A stretch of DNA of 64,000 bases from Daejeonella oryzae DSM 19973 (GCF_000422945.1 NZ_AUHA01000002.1:496001-560000); one strand, 5' to 3'. Positions 8,125-17,678 are shown, counted from the first letter of the stretch. Numbers and translations: made by a program. The notes: generated from the letters alone by a model not told the origin.

Positions 8125-9078
8125 TTAGAAGTCCATTAAAACTCCCTGCCTGGGATACATCAATTTCAGACCTAATGTATTGACCTGTTCCAACTGCCGC
8201 TTAATTTTTAATTCTTTATCGGCGGAAGGCTTAATATGAGTTATCACCATGGGAAAATTTCGCAAGGCTTTTTGGCCGGTGAAGACACTCAGCTGTTTCA
8301 TTTCTTTCATCAGCCAGTTTGGTGTAAGATGCCCAAATAATAGTTTATCCGGCTGTTCATTAGGATAAGAAACTTCCATAAAAATTGCCTTCAACTTTTT
8401 ACTTTTTACAAGGGGAGAAATTTGCTGCCATAGCAATTTTAGCTGTTCTGATTTTTCTACTTCATCCGGTCCGGTATCTCCCAGATAAAGTATATAGCTA
8501 TCATCTGAGCGAATTAAAAACGCGGTGCTCAAACCCGGAGAAGCATGACTGAGTGGAAATGCCTGCACAGAAAGTTCGGTTGAATCGATAGTGATTTCTG
8601 TGCCGGATGAAAAAGTATGATACGTATACTTATTTAATGTTGGCTTGTCGCCTTCATTTGCAAAATTGGCCCAATTTTGCCAGGTGAAATATCTATCCTT
8701 AAATACATCAATAACAAACGGAAGGGCGTAGATATTCTTTGCTGTATCTTCGGGTGAATTAATTACCAAACCGGAAACATGATCCAGGTGACCATGTGAT
8801 ATCAGATAGGCTTTGATGTATTTTTGCAGGACAATTTGTGCACTATCTCTGAAAACTTTGTTATCCACCGCTTTCTGAATACCAGAATGAATTGTTCCCG
8901 CATCCAGACAAATGAATTTATTTGAATTGGCCGGAGCCAGCATATAAGCTGATAGATTGCTCTCATCAGCGCCTCCTTTAACACCCAATGGAACTACCTT
9001 AAATGATTTCTGACCGTATCCCGGCAGGTTAAAAAGCAATCCTGATAAAAGCAAAAAAACGCGAAATGTTAAAATCAT
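8125..9078 (-). CDS. Class II 3',5'-cyclic-nucleotide phosphodiesterase, secreted
   Basis: A 317-residue metallo-beta-lactamase-fold enzyme of the class II cyclic nucleotide phosphodiesterase family (yeast PDE1, Vibrio CpdP), which opens the 3' phosphoester of cAMP or cGMP. The metal motif is HGHLDH (95-100); further ligands are seen in LSHASPG and LYLGDTG, and the class II hallmark LFGHLTP is present. A signal peptide ends near GYGQ (residues 20-23), so the enzyme should work in the periplasm or outside, where its substrate would be extracellular cyclic nucleotide. The upstream stretch to 9192 shows no clear -7 box. Confidence 0.85.
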   Translation of the reverse strand: MILTFRVFLLLSGLLFNLPGYGQKSFKVVPLGVKGGADESNLSAYMLAPANSNKFICLDAGTIHSGIQKAVDNKVFRDSAQIVLQKYIKAYLISHGHLDHVSGLVINSPEDTAKNIYALPFVIDVFKDRYFTWQNWANFANEGDKPTLNKYTYHTFSSGTEITIDSTELSVQAFPLSHASPGLSTAFLIRSDDSYILYLGDTGPDEVEKSEQLKLLWQQISPLVKSKKLKAIFMEVSYPNEQPDKLLFGHLTPNWLMKEMKQLSVFTGQKALRNFPMVITHIKPSADKELKIKRQLEQVNTLGLKLMYPRQGVLMDF

Positions 9079-9192
9079 GTCTGTAAGTTAATTCTGAGCA
9101 AAAGACCATCCGTTTAAAGACGATAATCACTGATGGCTCAGAGTAAAATAAAGTACATAATTACGAAAAAGCATTTGCAAGGAACACTCTAA

Positions 9193-9447
9193 TCAGCTGA
9201 ATAGCTGCTCAACTTTGTCAAAAATAATTAACCCGCCGGCTAACAGCAGCATCATATTCCACCTGATGGAAGATTTTGTCATTGTTTTACTTTTTCGGAA
9301 ATGTTGAAAGAGATCTGACAGGATTGCTGCCATGCCTAAAATGATTATAACAAGGATTACGAGAGAGATAATTAAATTAATCATATTAAAGAATTTGCCT
9401 GAAATCATGTTTAACACCCCAAAATCATACGGCTTAATCACGGCCAT
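9193..9447 (-). CDS. Small two-helix membrane protein, unknown function
   Basis: An 84-residue hydrophobic protein that I cannot assign. The first helix spans about residues 23-43 (LIISLVILVIIILGMAAIL), a basic loop RKSKTMTKSSIRW follows, and a second helix covers about 64-76 (MMLLLAGGLIIF). The true start may be Met14 or Met21 rather than Met1. It sits alone between the phosphodiesterase gene and the tryptophan dioxygenase gene. Confidence 0.5.
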   Translation of the reverse strand: MAVIKPYDFGVLNMISGKFFNMINLIISLVILVIIILGMAAILSDLFQHFRKSKTMTKSSIRWNMMLLLAGGLIIFDKVEQLFS

Positions 9448-9698
9448 AATTTGATATATGAAATTTCCTCAGGTTAATAATTTTTTAAGCTACACCATTC
9501 GATAAAATTAATTGACAAAAAAAGTGTGAACGGTAGGTATTATTTAGGGAACGGCAAAAAATTCAGTTTTAGGGTGCATGAAAAATGACATCGCTTAAAA
9601 TTGGTACAGAATATTAAAAAACGCAGAACTTTTAAACGTTCATTTTAATTACCGGCAATTTCTAAACTTGCCCAGAGATTAAATATGTATAAGATTAA

Positions 9699-9706
9699 TA
9701 ACTTTG
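9699..9706 (+). promoter_or_regulatory. Candidate -7 box giving a leaderless tryptophan dioxygenase mRNA
   Basis: TAACTTTG matches TAnnTTTG and is separated from the ATG at 9711 by exactly four bases (CCCA), the same geometry as at purD and clpS. A ribosome binding site cannot fit in the predicted transcript. Confidence 0.5.
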
Positions 9707-9710
9707 CCCA

Positions 9711-10670
9711 ATGAGTATCACTCCGGAAATTCAACAAAAAATAGAGCTTTTACAGGAAAAATATGCTGCAATGGGCCAGGATATGGCTTCTTACCTCGAT
9801 GGGTTATTGTATGCAGATTTCTTAACCTATTGGGATTACATCCATCTGGATACTTTATTAAGCCTTCAAAGTCCAAAAACACCGTTTCCGGATGAACAAA
9901 TATTCATCATGTATCACCAGATTACTGAACTTTATTTTAAGCTGGCTTTACATGAATGCAGTCAAATCAGTAAGAATCAATCTTTAACTTCTGATTTTTT
10001 TGCTGCCCGCTTAAAGCGGATAAATTCCTATTTCCAGGCCTTAACCAACTCTTTTGAAATTATGGTGGATGGAATGGAAAAAGAGCAGTTCCTGAAATTC
10101 AGGATGTCGTTGTTGCCCGCCAGCGGATTTCAATCAGGTCAGTACCGAATGATTGAAATTTATTCCACAGACTTTATCAATCTGGTTGCCAAAGACAAAC
10201 GGGAAGAATTACAATCTGCTTCTGTAGAGGAGCAATTCGAATATATTTACTGGAAATTTGGAGCTACCGAACTGGCCTCCGGAAAACAAACTTTAACCTT
10301 AAAACAATTTGAGAAAAAGTATGCTTCCGAATTTATAGAGCTTGCAAAAAATGCACAATTCAGCAATTTCAGAGCTTTATTCAACAAATTTAAAGCAGAA
10401 GGTTCTGCAACCGATGAGATTGAAAAAGAATTAAAACTGCTGGATACACTGGTAAATGTAAACTGGCCTCTGGCGCATTATAAATCGGCGGTTAGATATT
10501 TGAATCGTCAGCCTGAAGAAATCAAAGCCACCGGCGGTACAAACTGGCAAAAATACCTGCCTCCGCGTTTTCAGAAAAGGATATTTTACCCGGAGCTTTG
10601 GAACGATGAAGAGCATGAAAACTGGGGTAAAAACTGGGTTCTAAGTGTACTCAATACACCTTCTATATGA
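9711..10670 (+). CDS. kynA: Tryptophan 2,3-dioxygenase
   Basis: A 319-residue heme dioxygenase of the TDO family, which opens the indole ring of L-tryptophan to N-formylkynurenine in the kynurenine route. Landmarks are the distal His69 in MYHQITELYFKL, the substrate-binding segment SGFQS (138-142) with Arg146, the likely proximal heme ligand His256 in NWPLAHYKSAV, and the loop ATGG (273-276), usually GTGG. Length agrees with bacterial TDO. No kynurenine formamidase or kynureninase gene is next to it; the neighbour is a branched-chain aminotransferase gene with its own promoter candidate. The start is fixed by the -7 box four bases upstream. Confidence 0.92.
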   Translation: MSITPEIQQKIELLQEKYAAMGQDMASYLDGLLYADFLTYWDYIHLDTLLSLQSPKTPFPDEQIFIMYHQITELYFKLALHECSQISKNQSLTSDFFAARLKRINSYFQALTNSFEIMVDGMEKEQFLKFRMSLLPASGFQSGQYRMIEIYSTDFINLVAKDKREELQSASVEEQFEYIYWKFGATELASGKQTLTLKQFEKKYASEFIELAKNAQFSNFRALFNKFKAEGSATDEIEKELKLLDTLVNVNWPLAHYKSAVRYLNRQPEEIKATGGTNWQKYLPPRFQKRIFYPELWNDEEHENWGKNWVLSVLNTPSI

Positions 10671-10701
10671 AACTTTATTAAGGATTTAAGCTTGATTTAA
10701 G

Positions 10702-10709
10702 TAATTTTG
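10702..10709 (+). promoter_or_regulatory. Candidate -7 promoter box for ilvE
   Basis: TAATTTTG matches TAnnTTTG. It overlaps the in-frame TTG at 10707, so that codon cannot be the start of a transcript made from this promoter; the GTG at 10731 then becomes the likely start. Confidence 0.45.
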
Positions 10710-10730
10710 CTCCACAAAAACCAACAAATA

Positions 10731-11795
10731 GTGATAGACACTCTCAACATTAAAGTTAATAAAACCCCTGCTTCCAGGTTGGAACAAACCGACTTTAGCA
10801 ACCTTGCTTTTGGCCGCACATTTTCAGACCACATGTTTGTAGCTGATTTTGAAGACGGCGAATGGAAAAATTTACAGATAATGCCTTACGGCGATTTACC
10901 TTTCAGTCCGGCAATGTCTGCCCTGCATTATGGACAGGCCATTTTCGAAGGCATAAAAGCTTATAAACTACAAAACGGAGATATCTCTATATTCCGACCC
11001 TTAAAGAATTATGAGCGTTTTAATATTTCGGCAGAACGTATGTCTATGCCTGCGGTTCCGGAAGATTTGTTTATGCAGGGAATGACCCAATTGATAGCTT
11101 TGGATAAAAACTGGGTTCCCGGAAATGAAGGACAATCATTATATATTCGTCCGGTAATGTTTGCAACTGATCCGGTCTTGGGCGTTCATGCATCAGAAAC
11201 ATACAAATTCATCATTTTAACCGGACCATCAGGCGCATATTATTCAAAGCCATTACGGGTGAAAATAGAAACTCATTATGCCAGAGCCGCAGAAGGTGGT
11301 GTTGGTTATGCAAAAACCGCGGGCAATTATGGTCGTGCTTTGTTACCTACCAAGCAAGCTCAAAAAGAAGGGTTTGACCAGTTGATCTGGACAGATGCCC
11401 GTGATCATGGATATATTGAAGAGTCGGGAACAATGAATGTAATGTTTGTAATTGATGATGTTTTAATTACGCCTTCTACCCGTGATACTATATTGGATGG
11501 CGTTACCCGGAAAAGTATTTTGCAATTGGCCCAATCATGGGGTGTTAAAGTTGAAGAGCGCCGGGTAACTGTAGAAGAAGTGGTTAAAGCTGCCAAAGAA
11601 GGCACTTTACAGGAAGCTTTCGGTGCCGGCACCGCAGCAACCGTTGCCCATATAGCCCAAATTGGTTACGAAAGTGAAATTTACACACTGCCGGAACCTT
11701 TATCCCGCAAATTTTCTAATAAAGTTTCAAAAGCTTTAAGCGATATCCGCTATGGAATTACGGCTGATGAATTTGGGTGGAATTATATTCTATAA
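10731..11795 (+). CDS. ilvE: Branched-chain amino acid aminotransferase
   Basis: A PLP fold-type IV aminotransferase of 354 residues that interconverts leucine, isoleucine or valine with their 2-oxo acids using glutamate. The PLP lysine is Lys195 in YAKTAGNYGRALLP, and EESGTMNVMFV and DGVTRKS are typical of the eukaryotic-like BCAT branch. I place the start at GTG 10731 instead of the in-frame TTG at 10707 because a -7 box covers 10702-10709. A strong intrinsic terminator follows at 11823-11846, so the gene is probably monocistronic. Confidence 0.92.
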   Translation: MIDTLNIKVNKTPASRLEQTDFSNLAFGRTFSDHMFVADFEDGEWKNLQIMPYGDLPFSPAMSALHYGQAIFEGIKAYKLQNGDISIFRPLKNYERFNISAERMSMPAVPEDLFMQGMTQLIALDKNWVPGNEGQSLYIRPVMFATDPVLGVHASETYKFIILTGPSGAYYSKPLRVKIETHYARAAEGGVGYAKTAGNYGRALLPTKQAQKEGFDQLIWTDARDHGYIEESGTMNVMFVIDDVLITPSTRDTILDGVTRKSILQLAQSWGVKVEERRVTVEEVVKAAKEGTLQEAFGAGTAATVAHIAQIGYESEIYTLPEPLSRKFSNKVSKALSDIRYGITADEFGWNYIL

Positions 11796-11822
11796 ATAAA
11801 TATTAAAATATATCGATAAACT

Positions 11823-11846
11823 GCCCGGCTAAAACCGGGCTTTTTT
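11823..11846 (+). terminator. Intrinsic terminator after ilvE
   Basis: GCCCGG (11823-11828) and CCGGGC (11835-11840) form a GC-only stem with loop CTAAAA, followed directly by TTTTTT. Confidence 0.85.
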
Positions 11847-11986
11847 GTGAAAAAAATCTTTCACCAGTAGAACTTTGATAAAAATCAGGTAATTAAATCT
11901 GCCCGATTCGAGAAGTTTTTATGGAGTCATAAAGGAAATCAATCCAAATTCCAAATACTTCTCTATATTCAACAAAATTAATTTAT

Positions 11987-12916
11987 ATGATTCCTTCTTT
12001 AATTATTGGCTTTGTTTTGCTGGTCATTTTGTTCAGTTCATTTGTTACCGTTAGTCAGGGCACTATTGCCGTAGTAACTATATTCGGTAAGTACCGCAGA
12101 ATTCTTACCCCGGGTTTAAATTTAAAAATCCCCTTAATTGAATTTATCCATTCCCGTATTTCTATTCAAAACCGTTCTGTAGAACTGGAGTTTCAGGCCG
12201 TAACCATGGACCAGGCGAATGTTTATTTTAAAGCGATGCTGCTTTATTCGGTGAATAACCAGAATGAAGAAACGATTAAAAATGTGGCATTTAAATTTGT
12301 GAACGATCAGAACTTAATGCAAGCTTTGATCCGCACCATCGAAGGAACCATCCGCTCGTTTGTTGCTACCAAAAAACAGTCAGAAGTTTTAAGTCTGAGA
12401 AAAGATATTGTAGATCACGTAAAAGATCAGATCGATACGGTTTTAGAAAGCTGGGGGTATCATTTACAAGATCTTCAACTCAACGACATCACTTTTGATG
12501 AAGTTATCTTAACATCCATGAGCCGGGTTGTGGCTTCAAACAACTTGAAAGCCGCAGCCGAAAACGAAGGACAGGCTTTACTGATCACCAAAACAAAAGC
12601 CGCCGAAGCGGATGGAAATGCAATTAAAATTGCGGCTAATGCCGAGCGGGAAGCAGCGCAGTTAAGAGGTCAGGGAATTGCTTTATTTCGCGAAGAAGTA
12701 GCAAAAGGTATGACCCATGCTGCTAAGGAAATGCAGTCTGCGGATCTGGATACATCTGTAATCTTATTTACGATGTGGACAGAAGCAATCAAGCATTTTG
12801 CGGAGAACGGAAAAGGAAATGTAATATTTCTCGACGGATCTTCAGAAGGCATGAAAAGAACCATGGATCAGATGATGAGCCTGAATTTAATAGATAAAGC
12901 CGCGAAAAACCTGTAA
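11987..12916 (+). CDS. SPFH/band 7 (slipin-like) membrane protein
   Basis: A 309-residue protein of the stomatin/prohibitin/flotillin superfamily. An N-terminal hydrophobic segment (about 2-25) is followed by the SPFH domain, recognisable from VSQGTIAVVTIFGKY and TPGLNLKIPLIE, then an alanine/glutamate-rich helical region (about 185-250) of the coiled-coil type that drives oligomer formation. Such proteins form cages or scaffolds that organise membrane microdomains and often regulate proteases. No NfeD-type partner is adjacent, which argues against a typical nfeD operon. The gene converges on the AsmA-like gene, with a hairpin between them. Confidence 0.82.
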   Translation: MIPSLIIGFVLLVILFSSFVTVSQGTIAVVTIFGKYRRILTPGLNLKIPLIEFIHSRISIQNRSVELEFQAVTMDQANVYFKAMLLYSVNNQNEETIKNVAFKFVNDQNLMQALIRTIEGTIRSFVATKKQSEVLSLRKDIVDHVKDQIDTVLESWGYHLQDLQLNDITFDEVILTSMSRVVASNNLKAAAENEGQALLITKTKAAEADGNAIKIAANAEREAAQLRGQGIALFREEVAKGMTHAAKEMQSADLDTSVILFTMWTEAIKHFAENGKGNVIFLDGSSEGMKRTMDQMMSLNLIDKAAKNL

Positions 12917-12946
12917 ATATTTGTATCAAAAATTTAAAATCAATCT

Positions 12947-12984
12947 AATAAATCCACCGGAAATTATCTCCGTGTGGATTTATT
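12947..12984. terminator. Bidirectional hairpin between convergent genes
   Basis: AATAAATCCAC (12947-12957) pairs perfectly with GTGGATTTATT (12974-12984), with a small inner CGGA/TCCG stem in the loop. It lies between the convergent SPFH and AsmA-like genes and ends in a T-rich run on one side. Confidence 0.6.
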
Positions 12985-12991
12985 TCACCAT

Positions 12992-14809
12992 TCAGGGTTG
13001 CTGCCTATTATCCTTTCTTTCAGAGCGCTCCCTTCTCCTTTTATCCCGCTGAATCTTTTCCTTCTGATACTGTTTCATTTTTGCGGCAATCATCTGCTGG
13101 GTTTTTTCATCCAGTCCCACAGTTTCCTGTATCCCCATAAATAAGCCTTTCCACAACATATTAAAAAATGATGCATCTGGCGGGCGCATATATTGATACG
13201 ATGCAACTCTTAATTTCTCAGAATAGGATGGATTATCACTTTTAAGTATGAGAATATTGGCCGCCATAGTTGCAATGTTCATGGTTTTTAAGCGTGAGTC
13301 ACCTTCCTTTTTTTGAAGCAGTTTCACTTTTAAACCGTTATATCTTAAAGCAACCTTGCCTTTATTTTTATAGATGTCTCCACTTCCATCAAAAATCATA
13401 TCCTTGATTAAGCCGGAGCGTATCTCAACTAAAGCGAGTGGTTTGATGGCTTTATTTAAAACCTGCGGCTTCATTAAACCCAATTTTCCCCGGTAGGTAA
13501 ATGCAGAATTTTTATCACTCAGGTCAAAATTAACGTTTAAATCTAATCGCCCGCGGGCCATTAGCAGGCAGGTAATGCTGGCCTTGCAAAAGTGATTTAT
13601 TTTTAGTGCCGCAGAATCATTGCTGATGTTATACAAATTCCCTTCTATCTCATTAAAATGCACCGTGCCCCTGCGCTGAGATTCTGCATTGTACTCAGAA
13701 TAATTAATCTGAATATTATTTAACGCAACAGTATCCAGCCAGGTAGTTAAATCAAAATCCTGTAATGCCTTTTGAGGCAATTTTTTAATGCTTTTTGTAC
13801 CACTTTCTTTAATTTCCGTATTTACAAAAACACTCATCATACTATTAGATATTGATAGTTTTGATGCCCGAAGTTTACGCTGACTATTAAACATCCGATA
13901 ATTAATATTTTCTAAAAACGCCTCATCTACCCTTACCGAATATCTTTGTTTCCGGTCTGTAGCTATTTTTGAAAATTCCATTGCTCCATATCTGGGAACA
14001 ATTCTGAATCCTTTCAACTTAGCATATTTATGAGAAGTTGATGCCGTAAACTCTTTCAGTTTCAGATCATACATATTATCTGATGTGCGGTAACTGTAAT
14101 CGCGGAGACTCACAGAAATATCCTTGGTATAATATAATTTAGACTTGTCATATTGTGACATTGAATCGATTAGTAAACCGGAGATGCGAATGTTAAAATT
14201 TTTGAGCGAAGTAACCTGCCGGCGAGGAGCACTTTTATCGATATATTTAAAATCAGCATCTCTGAAAAGAATAGATTCTACATCAATAGATTTAAGATAC
14301 TTTGAAAGGCGCAGGTATGCACTTCTGTTATCCATTACAGTATCCTGTGGAATATCAGTTTTCTGATAGATCATATCCACAGCAGGATTTTCTATAATAA
14401 TTGATTTAAGAATTAATGACTTTTGAAAATAAACTTTCCATGGATTGAGCCGGTTTAATTCAAGTTTAGATACTTCGACCCTGTACAAATGCTTTGGTGC
14501 TTTTCCCTGCTTAATCAGCTTTTGATAAATCAATGTATCGGGATTAAACGAAATTCCTTTTAAACTGGCACTTCCGGTTAAAACATTCACATTGATCTTT
14601 TTAAAAGAAATATGATACAAACTATCTGTTGATGTGCTAATTGCTTCCTGAATTTGCTGAGTTAAAAATGGCCTCCAGTGACTATTAATATAATAAGCAA
14701 ACGCGGCAAGGGCTGAAAATAAAACAATCAAAAAGATTAAAAGCCTCCTCCAGAACAAAGGAAGTTTACGGTGTACAGTCAGGGCTTTAGTATTAAAATT
14801 ACTTCGCAA
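12992..14809 (-). CDS. AsmA/DUF748-like inner-membrane-anchored protein
   Basis: A 605-residue protein with a short basic N-terminus, one membrane helix (about 22-42) and a long periplasmic part built of repeated beta-strand units such as VNVLTGSASLKGISFNPDTL and IIIENPAVDMIY. This is the look of the AsmA/TamB/DUF748 group, whose members are thought to form hydrophobic grooves for phospholipid movement to the outer membrane. The end is unusual: about 25 residues that are mostly Lys, Arg, Glu and Gln (KEKIQRDKRRRERSERK). The family assignment is from pattern only. It is divergent from miaB. Confidence 0.6.
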   Translation of the reverse strand: MRSNFNTKALTVHRKLPLFWRRLLIFLIVLFSALAAFAYYINSHWRPFLTQQIQEAISTSTDSLYHISFKKINVNVLTGSASLKGISFNPDTLIYQKLIKQGKAPKHLYRVEVSKLELNRLNPWKVYFQKSLILKSIIIENPAVDMIYQKTDIPQDTVMDNRSAYLRLSKYLKSIDVESILFRDADFKYIDKSAPRRQVTSLKNFNIRISGLLIDSMSQYDKSKLYYTKDISVSLRDYSYRTSDNMYDLKLKEFTASTSHKYAKLKGFRIVPRYGAMEFSKIATDRKQRYSVRVDEAFLENINYRMFNSQRKLRASKLSISNSMMSVFVNTEIKESGTKSIKKLPQKALQDFDLTTWLDTVALNNIQINYSEYNAESQRRGTVHFNEIEGNLYNISNDSAALKINHFCKASITCLLMARGRLDLNVNFDLSDKNSAFTYRGKLGLMKPQVLNKAIKPLALVEIRSGLIKDMIFDGSGDIYKNKGKVALRYNGLKVKLLQKKEGDSRLKTMNIATMAANILILKSDNPSYSEKLRVASYQYMRPPDASFFNMLWKGLFMGIQETVGLDEKTQQMIAAKMKQYQKEKIQRDKRRRERSERKDNRQQP

Positions 14810-14901
14810 TTGAAACTTTGTTAAGCTCTAAACTAAACTAATTTTACCGTTTTATTACTGCAAGTTTAGCTGACAAACTGTCATTATGTAAAAAAATAGT
14901 G

Positions 14902-14909
14902 TATTTTTG
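14902..14909 (+). promoter_or_regulatory. Candidate -7 promoter box for the miaB transcription unit
   Basis: TATTTTTG matches TAnnTTTG, 20 bases before the miaB ATG. It could drive the whole run miaB - sigma54 activator - lptE - hypothetical - secG, which has only short gaps. Confidence 0.45.
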
Positions 14910-14929
14910 TATCCTTAAATTTATAAAAA

Positions 14930-16381
14930 ATGCTGGGTTTACAAGCTTCTTTAAAAGATCATGATGAATCAAGACAAGGCGAAGCTTTAGTCCTTGATGG
15001 TGCGGATGTAAAACACAACAGAAAACTGTTTATTGAAAGTTACGGCTGTGCAATGAATTTCTCTGATAGCGAAATTGTTGCCTCCATTATGTCTGATATG
15101 GGTTTTTCTACCACTTCAGATTACAAGGAAGCTGACGTCATATTTATTAATACATGTTCTATCCGCGATAATGCAGAGCAGCGGGTTCGTAATAGGCTCA
15201 AAGAATTTAGTGCGGCAAAAGTTAAAAATCCTGGTATTACTATCGGGGTTTTAGGATGCATGGCCGAGCGCCTTAAGTCTAAATTTTTGGAAGAGGAAAA
15301 ATTAGTAGATCTGGTAATTGGTCCGGATGCTTACCGCGATCTTCCAAATTTGATAGGCCAGGTTGATGACGGTAACCGAGCAGTAAACGTTCTACTTTCG
15401 AGGGAAGAAACCTATGCTGATATAAGTCCCGTAAGGTTAAATACGAACGGAATCTCTGCCTTCATTTCTATAATGCGGGGCTGTGATAATATGTGTTCAT
15501 TCTGCGTGGTTCCTTTTACACGCGGAAGAGAACGTAGCCGTGATCCGCAGTCTATTGTGAGAGAAGCAGAAGAACTTTTCAATAAGGGCTACCGCGAAGT
15601 AACTTTATTAGGTCAGAATGTTGACTCTTATAAATATCCCGGTGCTGAAGCAAAAGAAGTTAATGATGAATCTCCATCGGGATACGGTCAAACAGTTAAT
15701 TTTGCCCGACTTCTGGAATTGGTGGCCAATATTAATCCGGAATTAAGAGTGCGGTTTTCAACCTCACATCCTAAGGATATTACTGATGAAGTTTTATATA
15801 CTATGGCCAGGCATGAAAATATCTGCAAGCATATTCACTTGCCGGTACAATCCGGCAACAGCCGGATTTTAGAAATGATGAACAGGACCTATACCCGCGA
15901 ATGGTACATAGATCGTGTGGATGCCATCAGAAGAATCATGCCTGAATGCGGGATATCCACTGATATTATTATTGGTTTTTGCAGCGAAACGGAAGAAGAA
16001 CATCAGGAAACATTGAGCATGATGGAATACGTTAAATACGATTTTGCATACATGTTTACTTATTCTGAACGCCCCGGCACATTAGCCGCTAAACGGTATC
16101 CGGATGATATTCCTGAAGAAGTTAAAAAAAGAAGGTTTAATGAAATTCTGGCGAAGCAACAGGAATGTTCTTCTATACGGCTGGAGCAACGCGTGGGCAA
16201 GACTTTTAAAGTTTTAATCGAGCGGAATTCAAAAAAATCTGCCACTGACTTTTCCGGAAAAAGTGATCAGAATACTACGGTAGTTTTCCCGGCAGACAAC
16301 AAATCCAGGCCGGGTGATTATGTACATGTCCTGATTGAAAAATGTACACCTGCAACCTTAATCGGTAAAATTGTTGGTTAA
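14930..16381 (+). CDS. miaB: tRNA-2-methylthio-N6-isopentenyladenosine synthase
   Basis: MiaB is a radical-SAM methylthiotransferase that converts i6A37 to ms2i6A37 in tRNAs reading UNN codons. The 483 residues show the N-terminal UPF0004 domain ([14 protein letters not shown], with further Cys in NTCSIRD and [10 protein letters not shown]), the radical-SAM CX3CX2C motif at Cys185, Cys189 and Cys192, and a C-terminal TRAM domain ending in LIGKIVG. The three N-terminal cysteines should hold the auxiliary cluster. It is the first gene of a rightward run; the sigma54-type regulator starts 58 bases after its stop. Confidence 0.96.
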   Translation: MLGLQASLKDHDESRQGEALVLDGADVKHNRKLFIESYGCAMNFSDSEIVASIMSDMGFSTTSDYKEADVIFINTCSIRDNAEQRVRNRLKEFSAAKVKNPGITIGVLGCMAERLKSKFLEEEKLVDLVIGPDAYRDLPNLIGQVDDGNRAVNVLLSREETYADISPVRLNTNGISAFISIMRGCDNMCSFCVVPFTRGRERSRDPQSIVREAEELFNKGYREVTLLGQNVDSYKYPGAEAKEVNDESPSGYGQTVNFARLLELVANINPELRVRFSTSHPKDITDEVLYTMARHENICKHIHLPVQSGNSRILEMMNRTYTREWYIDRVDAIRRIMPECGISTDIIIGFCSETEEEHQETLSMMEYVKYDFAYMFTYSERPGTLAAKRYPDDIPEEVKKRRFNEILAKQQECSSIRLEQRVGKTFKVLIERNSKKSATDFSGKSDQNTTVVFPADNKSRPGDYVHVLIEKCTPATLIGKIVG

Positions 16382-16439
16382 AACCGGGTAGACCTAATTG
16401 ACAGATTTCATTCATTATCTAATCAATACTCAGTAAAAA

Positions 16440-17678
16440 ATGGACGTTCAGGAAATAAAGAACCGTTTCGGAATTATTGGAAATTCTCCCTTACTAAACC
16501 GTGCAATTGATATTGCAAGACAGGTTGCTCCTACAGATATTTCTGTATTGATAACCGGCGAAAGCGGTAGCGGGAAAGAAGTTTTTTCACACATTATCCA
16601 TTCTATGAGTCCGCGGAAACATGGGCCCTTTATTGCTGTTAACTGCGGCGCTATCCCCGAAGGGACCATTGATTCTGAATTATTCGGTCACGAAAAAGGA
16701 TCATTTACCGGAGCACATGAAGCCCGTAAAGGCTATTTTGAAGTGGTAGATGGAGGAACTATATTTTTAGATGAAGTAGCCGAACTGCCAATTGGTACGC
16801 AGGCCCGTTTGTTACGAGTATTAGAAACCGGAGAATACATTCGTGTTGGATCTTCAAAAGTTCAGAAAACAAATGTGCGTGTAATTGCGGCAACTAATAA
16901 AGATGTTTTTGATGCCGTAAAAGAAGGAAAATTCAGAGAAGATCTTTATTACAGACTCAACACGGTCCCTTTAAAAATACCTGCCCTACGCGAACGCAAG
17001 GAAGATATATACCTTTTATTCAGAAAATTCATTGCTGACTTTACTGATAAATACCGTAGTCCCTCTGTTCAGTTAGATCCGGATGCCCAGCAAATGCTTA
17101 TGAATTACAGCTGGCCGGGGAATGTAAGACAGCTTAAAAATATAGCAGAGCAAATAGCCGTTTTAGAAAAAAACAGAGATATTACTGCTGAAGGAATGCT
17201 TAATTACATTCCGAATGAGTCTGGCAATAATCTGCCCATGCGTATAGAAAAGAGCAGTAAAGACGATTTTTCGGAGAGAGATATTCTTTATAAAGTTCTT
17301 TTTGATATGAAGAAAGACATGGTTGAATTAAAAAAGCTGGTGGCCGAAATTATCCGGAACGAAGGCAATTCGGCTGATTTTTCTTCACACCAGCAAGCTA
17401 TCAATCAGTTATACAGGGATATCGAATTGCCGCAAAGCAGCGCCGGAAGCAATGATCAGCATACCTTAACCATTCATCAGCCGAAGAGTGAAAAAAATTA
17501 TGGCCGGATGGATGAAGCGCATGAAGTTGAAGAATCTCTGTCATTGTTTGAAAAAGAATCAGATCTTATAAAAAAAGCACTTAAAAAACACAAAGGCAAA
17601 CGTAAATTAGCAGCACAGGAATTGGGAATTTCTGAACGCACTCTTTATCGTAAAATAAAAGAGCTCGATTTAAACTAA
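16440..17678 (+). CDS. Sigma-54 interaction AAA+ transcriptional activator without sensor domain
   Basis: A 412-residue bacterial enhancer-binding protein. The AAA+ domain begins almost at the N-terminus with no receiver or PAS domain: Walker A GESGSGKE (40-47), the sigma54-contact loop GSFTGA (87-92; usually GAFTGA), Walker B GTIFLDEV (106-113). A variable linker follows (about 255-360), and the end is a Fis-type helix-turn-helix (KRKLAAQELGISERTLYRKI). It should activate RpoN-dependent promoters constitutively or under control of a partner. It lies between miaB and lptE, nine bases before the latter. Its targets cannot be read from the window. Confidence 0.88.
   Translation: MDVQEIKNRFGIIGNSPLLNRAIDIARQVAPTDISVLITGESGSGKEVFSHIIHSMSPRKHGPFIAVNCGAIPEGTIDSELFGHEKGSFTGAHEARKGYFEVVDGGTIFLDEVAELPIGTQARLLRVLETGEYIRVGSSKVQKTNVRVIAATNKDVFDAVKEGKFREDLYYRLNTVPLKIPALRERKEDIYLLFRKFIADFTDKYRSPSVQLDPDAQQMLMNYSWPGNVRQLKNIAEQIAVLEKNRDITAEGMLNYIPNESGNNLPMRIEKSSKDDFSERDILYKVLFDMKKDMVELKKLVAEIIRNEGNSADFSSHQQAINQLYRDIELPQSSAGSNDQHTLTIHQPKSEKNYGRMDEAHEVEESLSLFEKESDLIKKALKKHKGKRKLAAQELGISERTLYRKIKELDLN

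Noticed and set aside
10707-10730. TTG 10707 as the ilvE start
   Set aside because: A -7 promoter box covers 10702-10709, so this codon would lie upstream of the transcription start; GTG 10731 is preferred.
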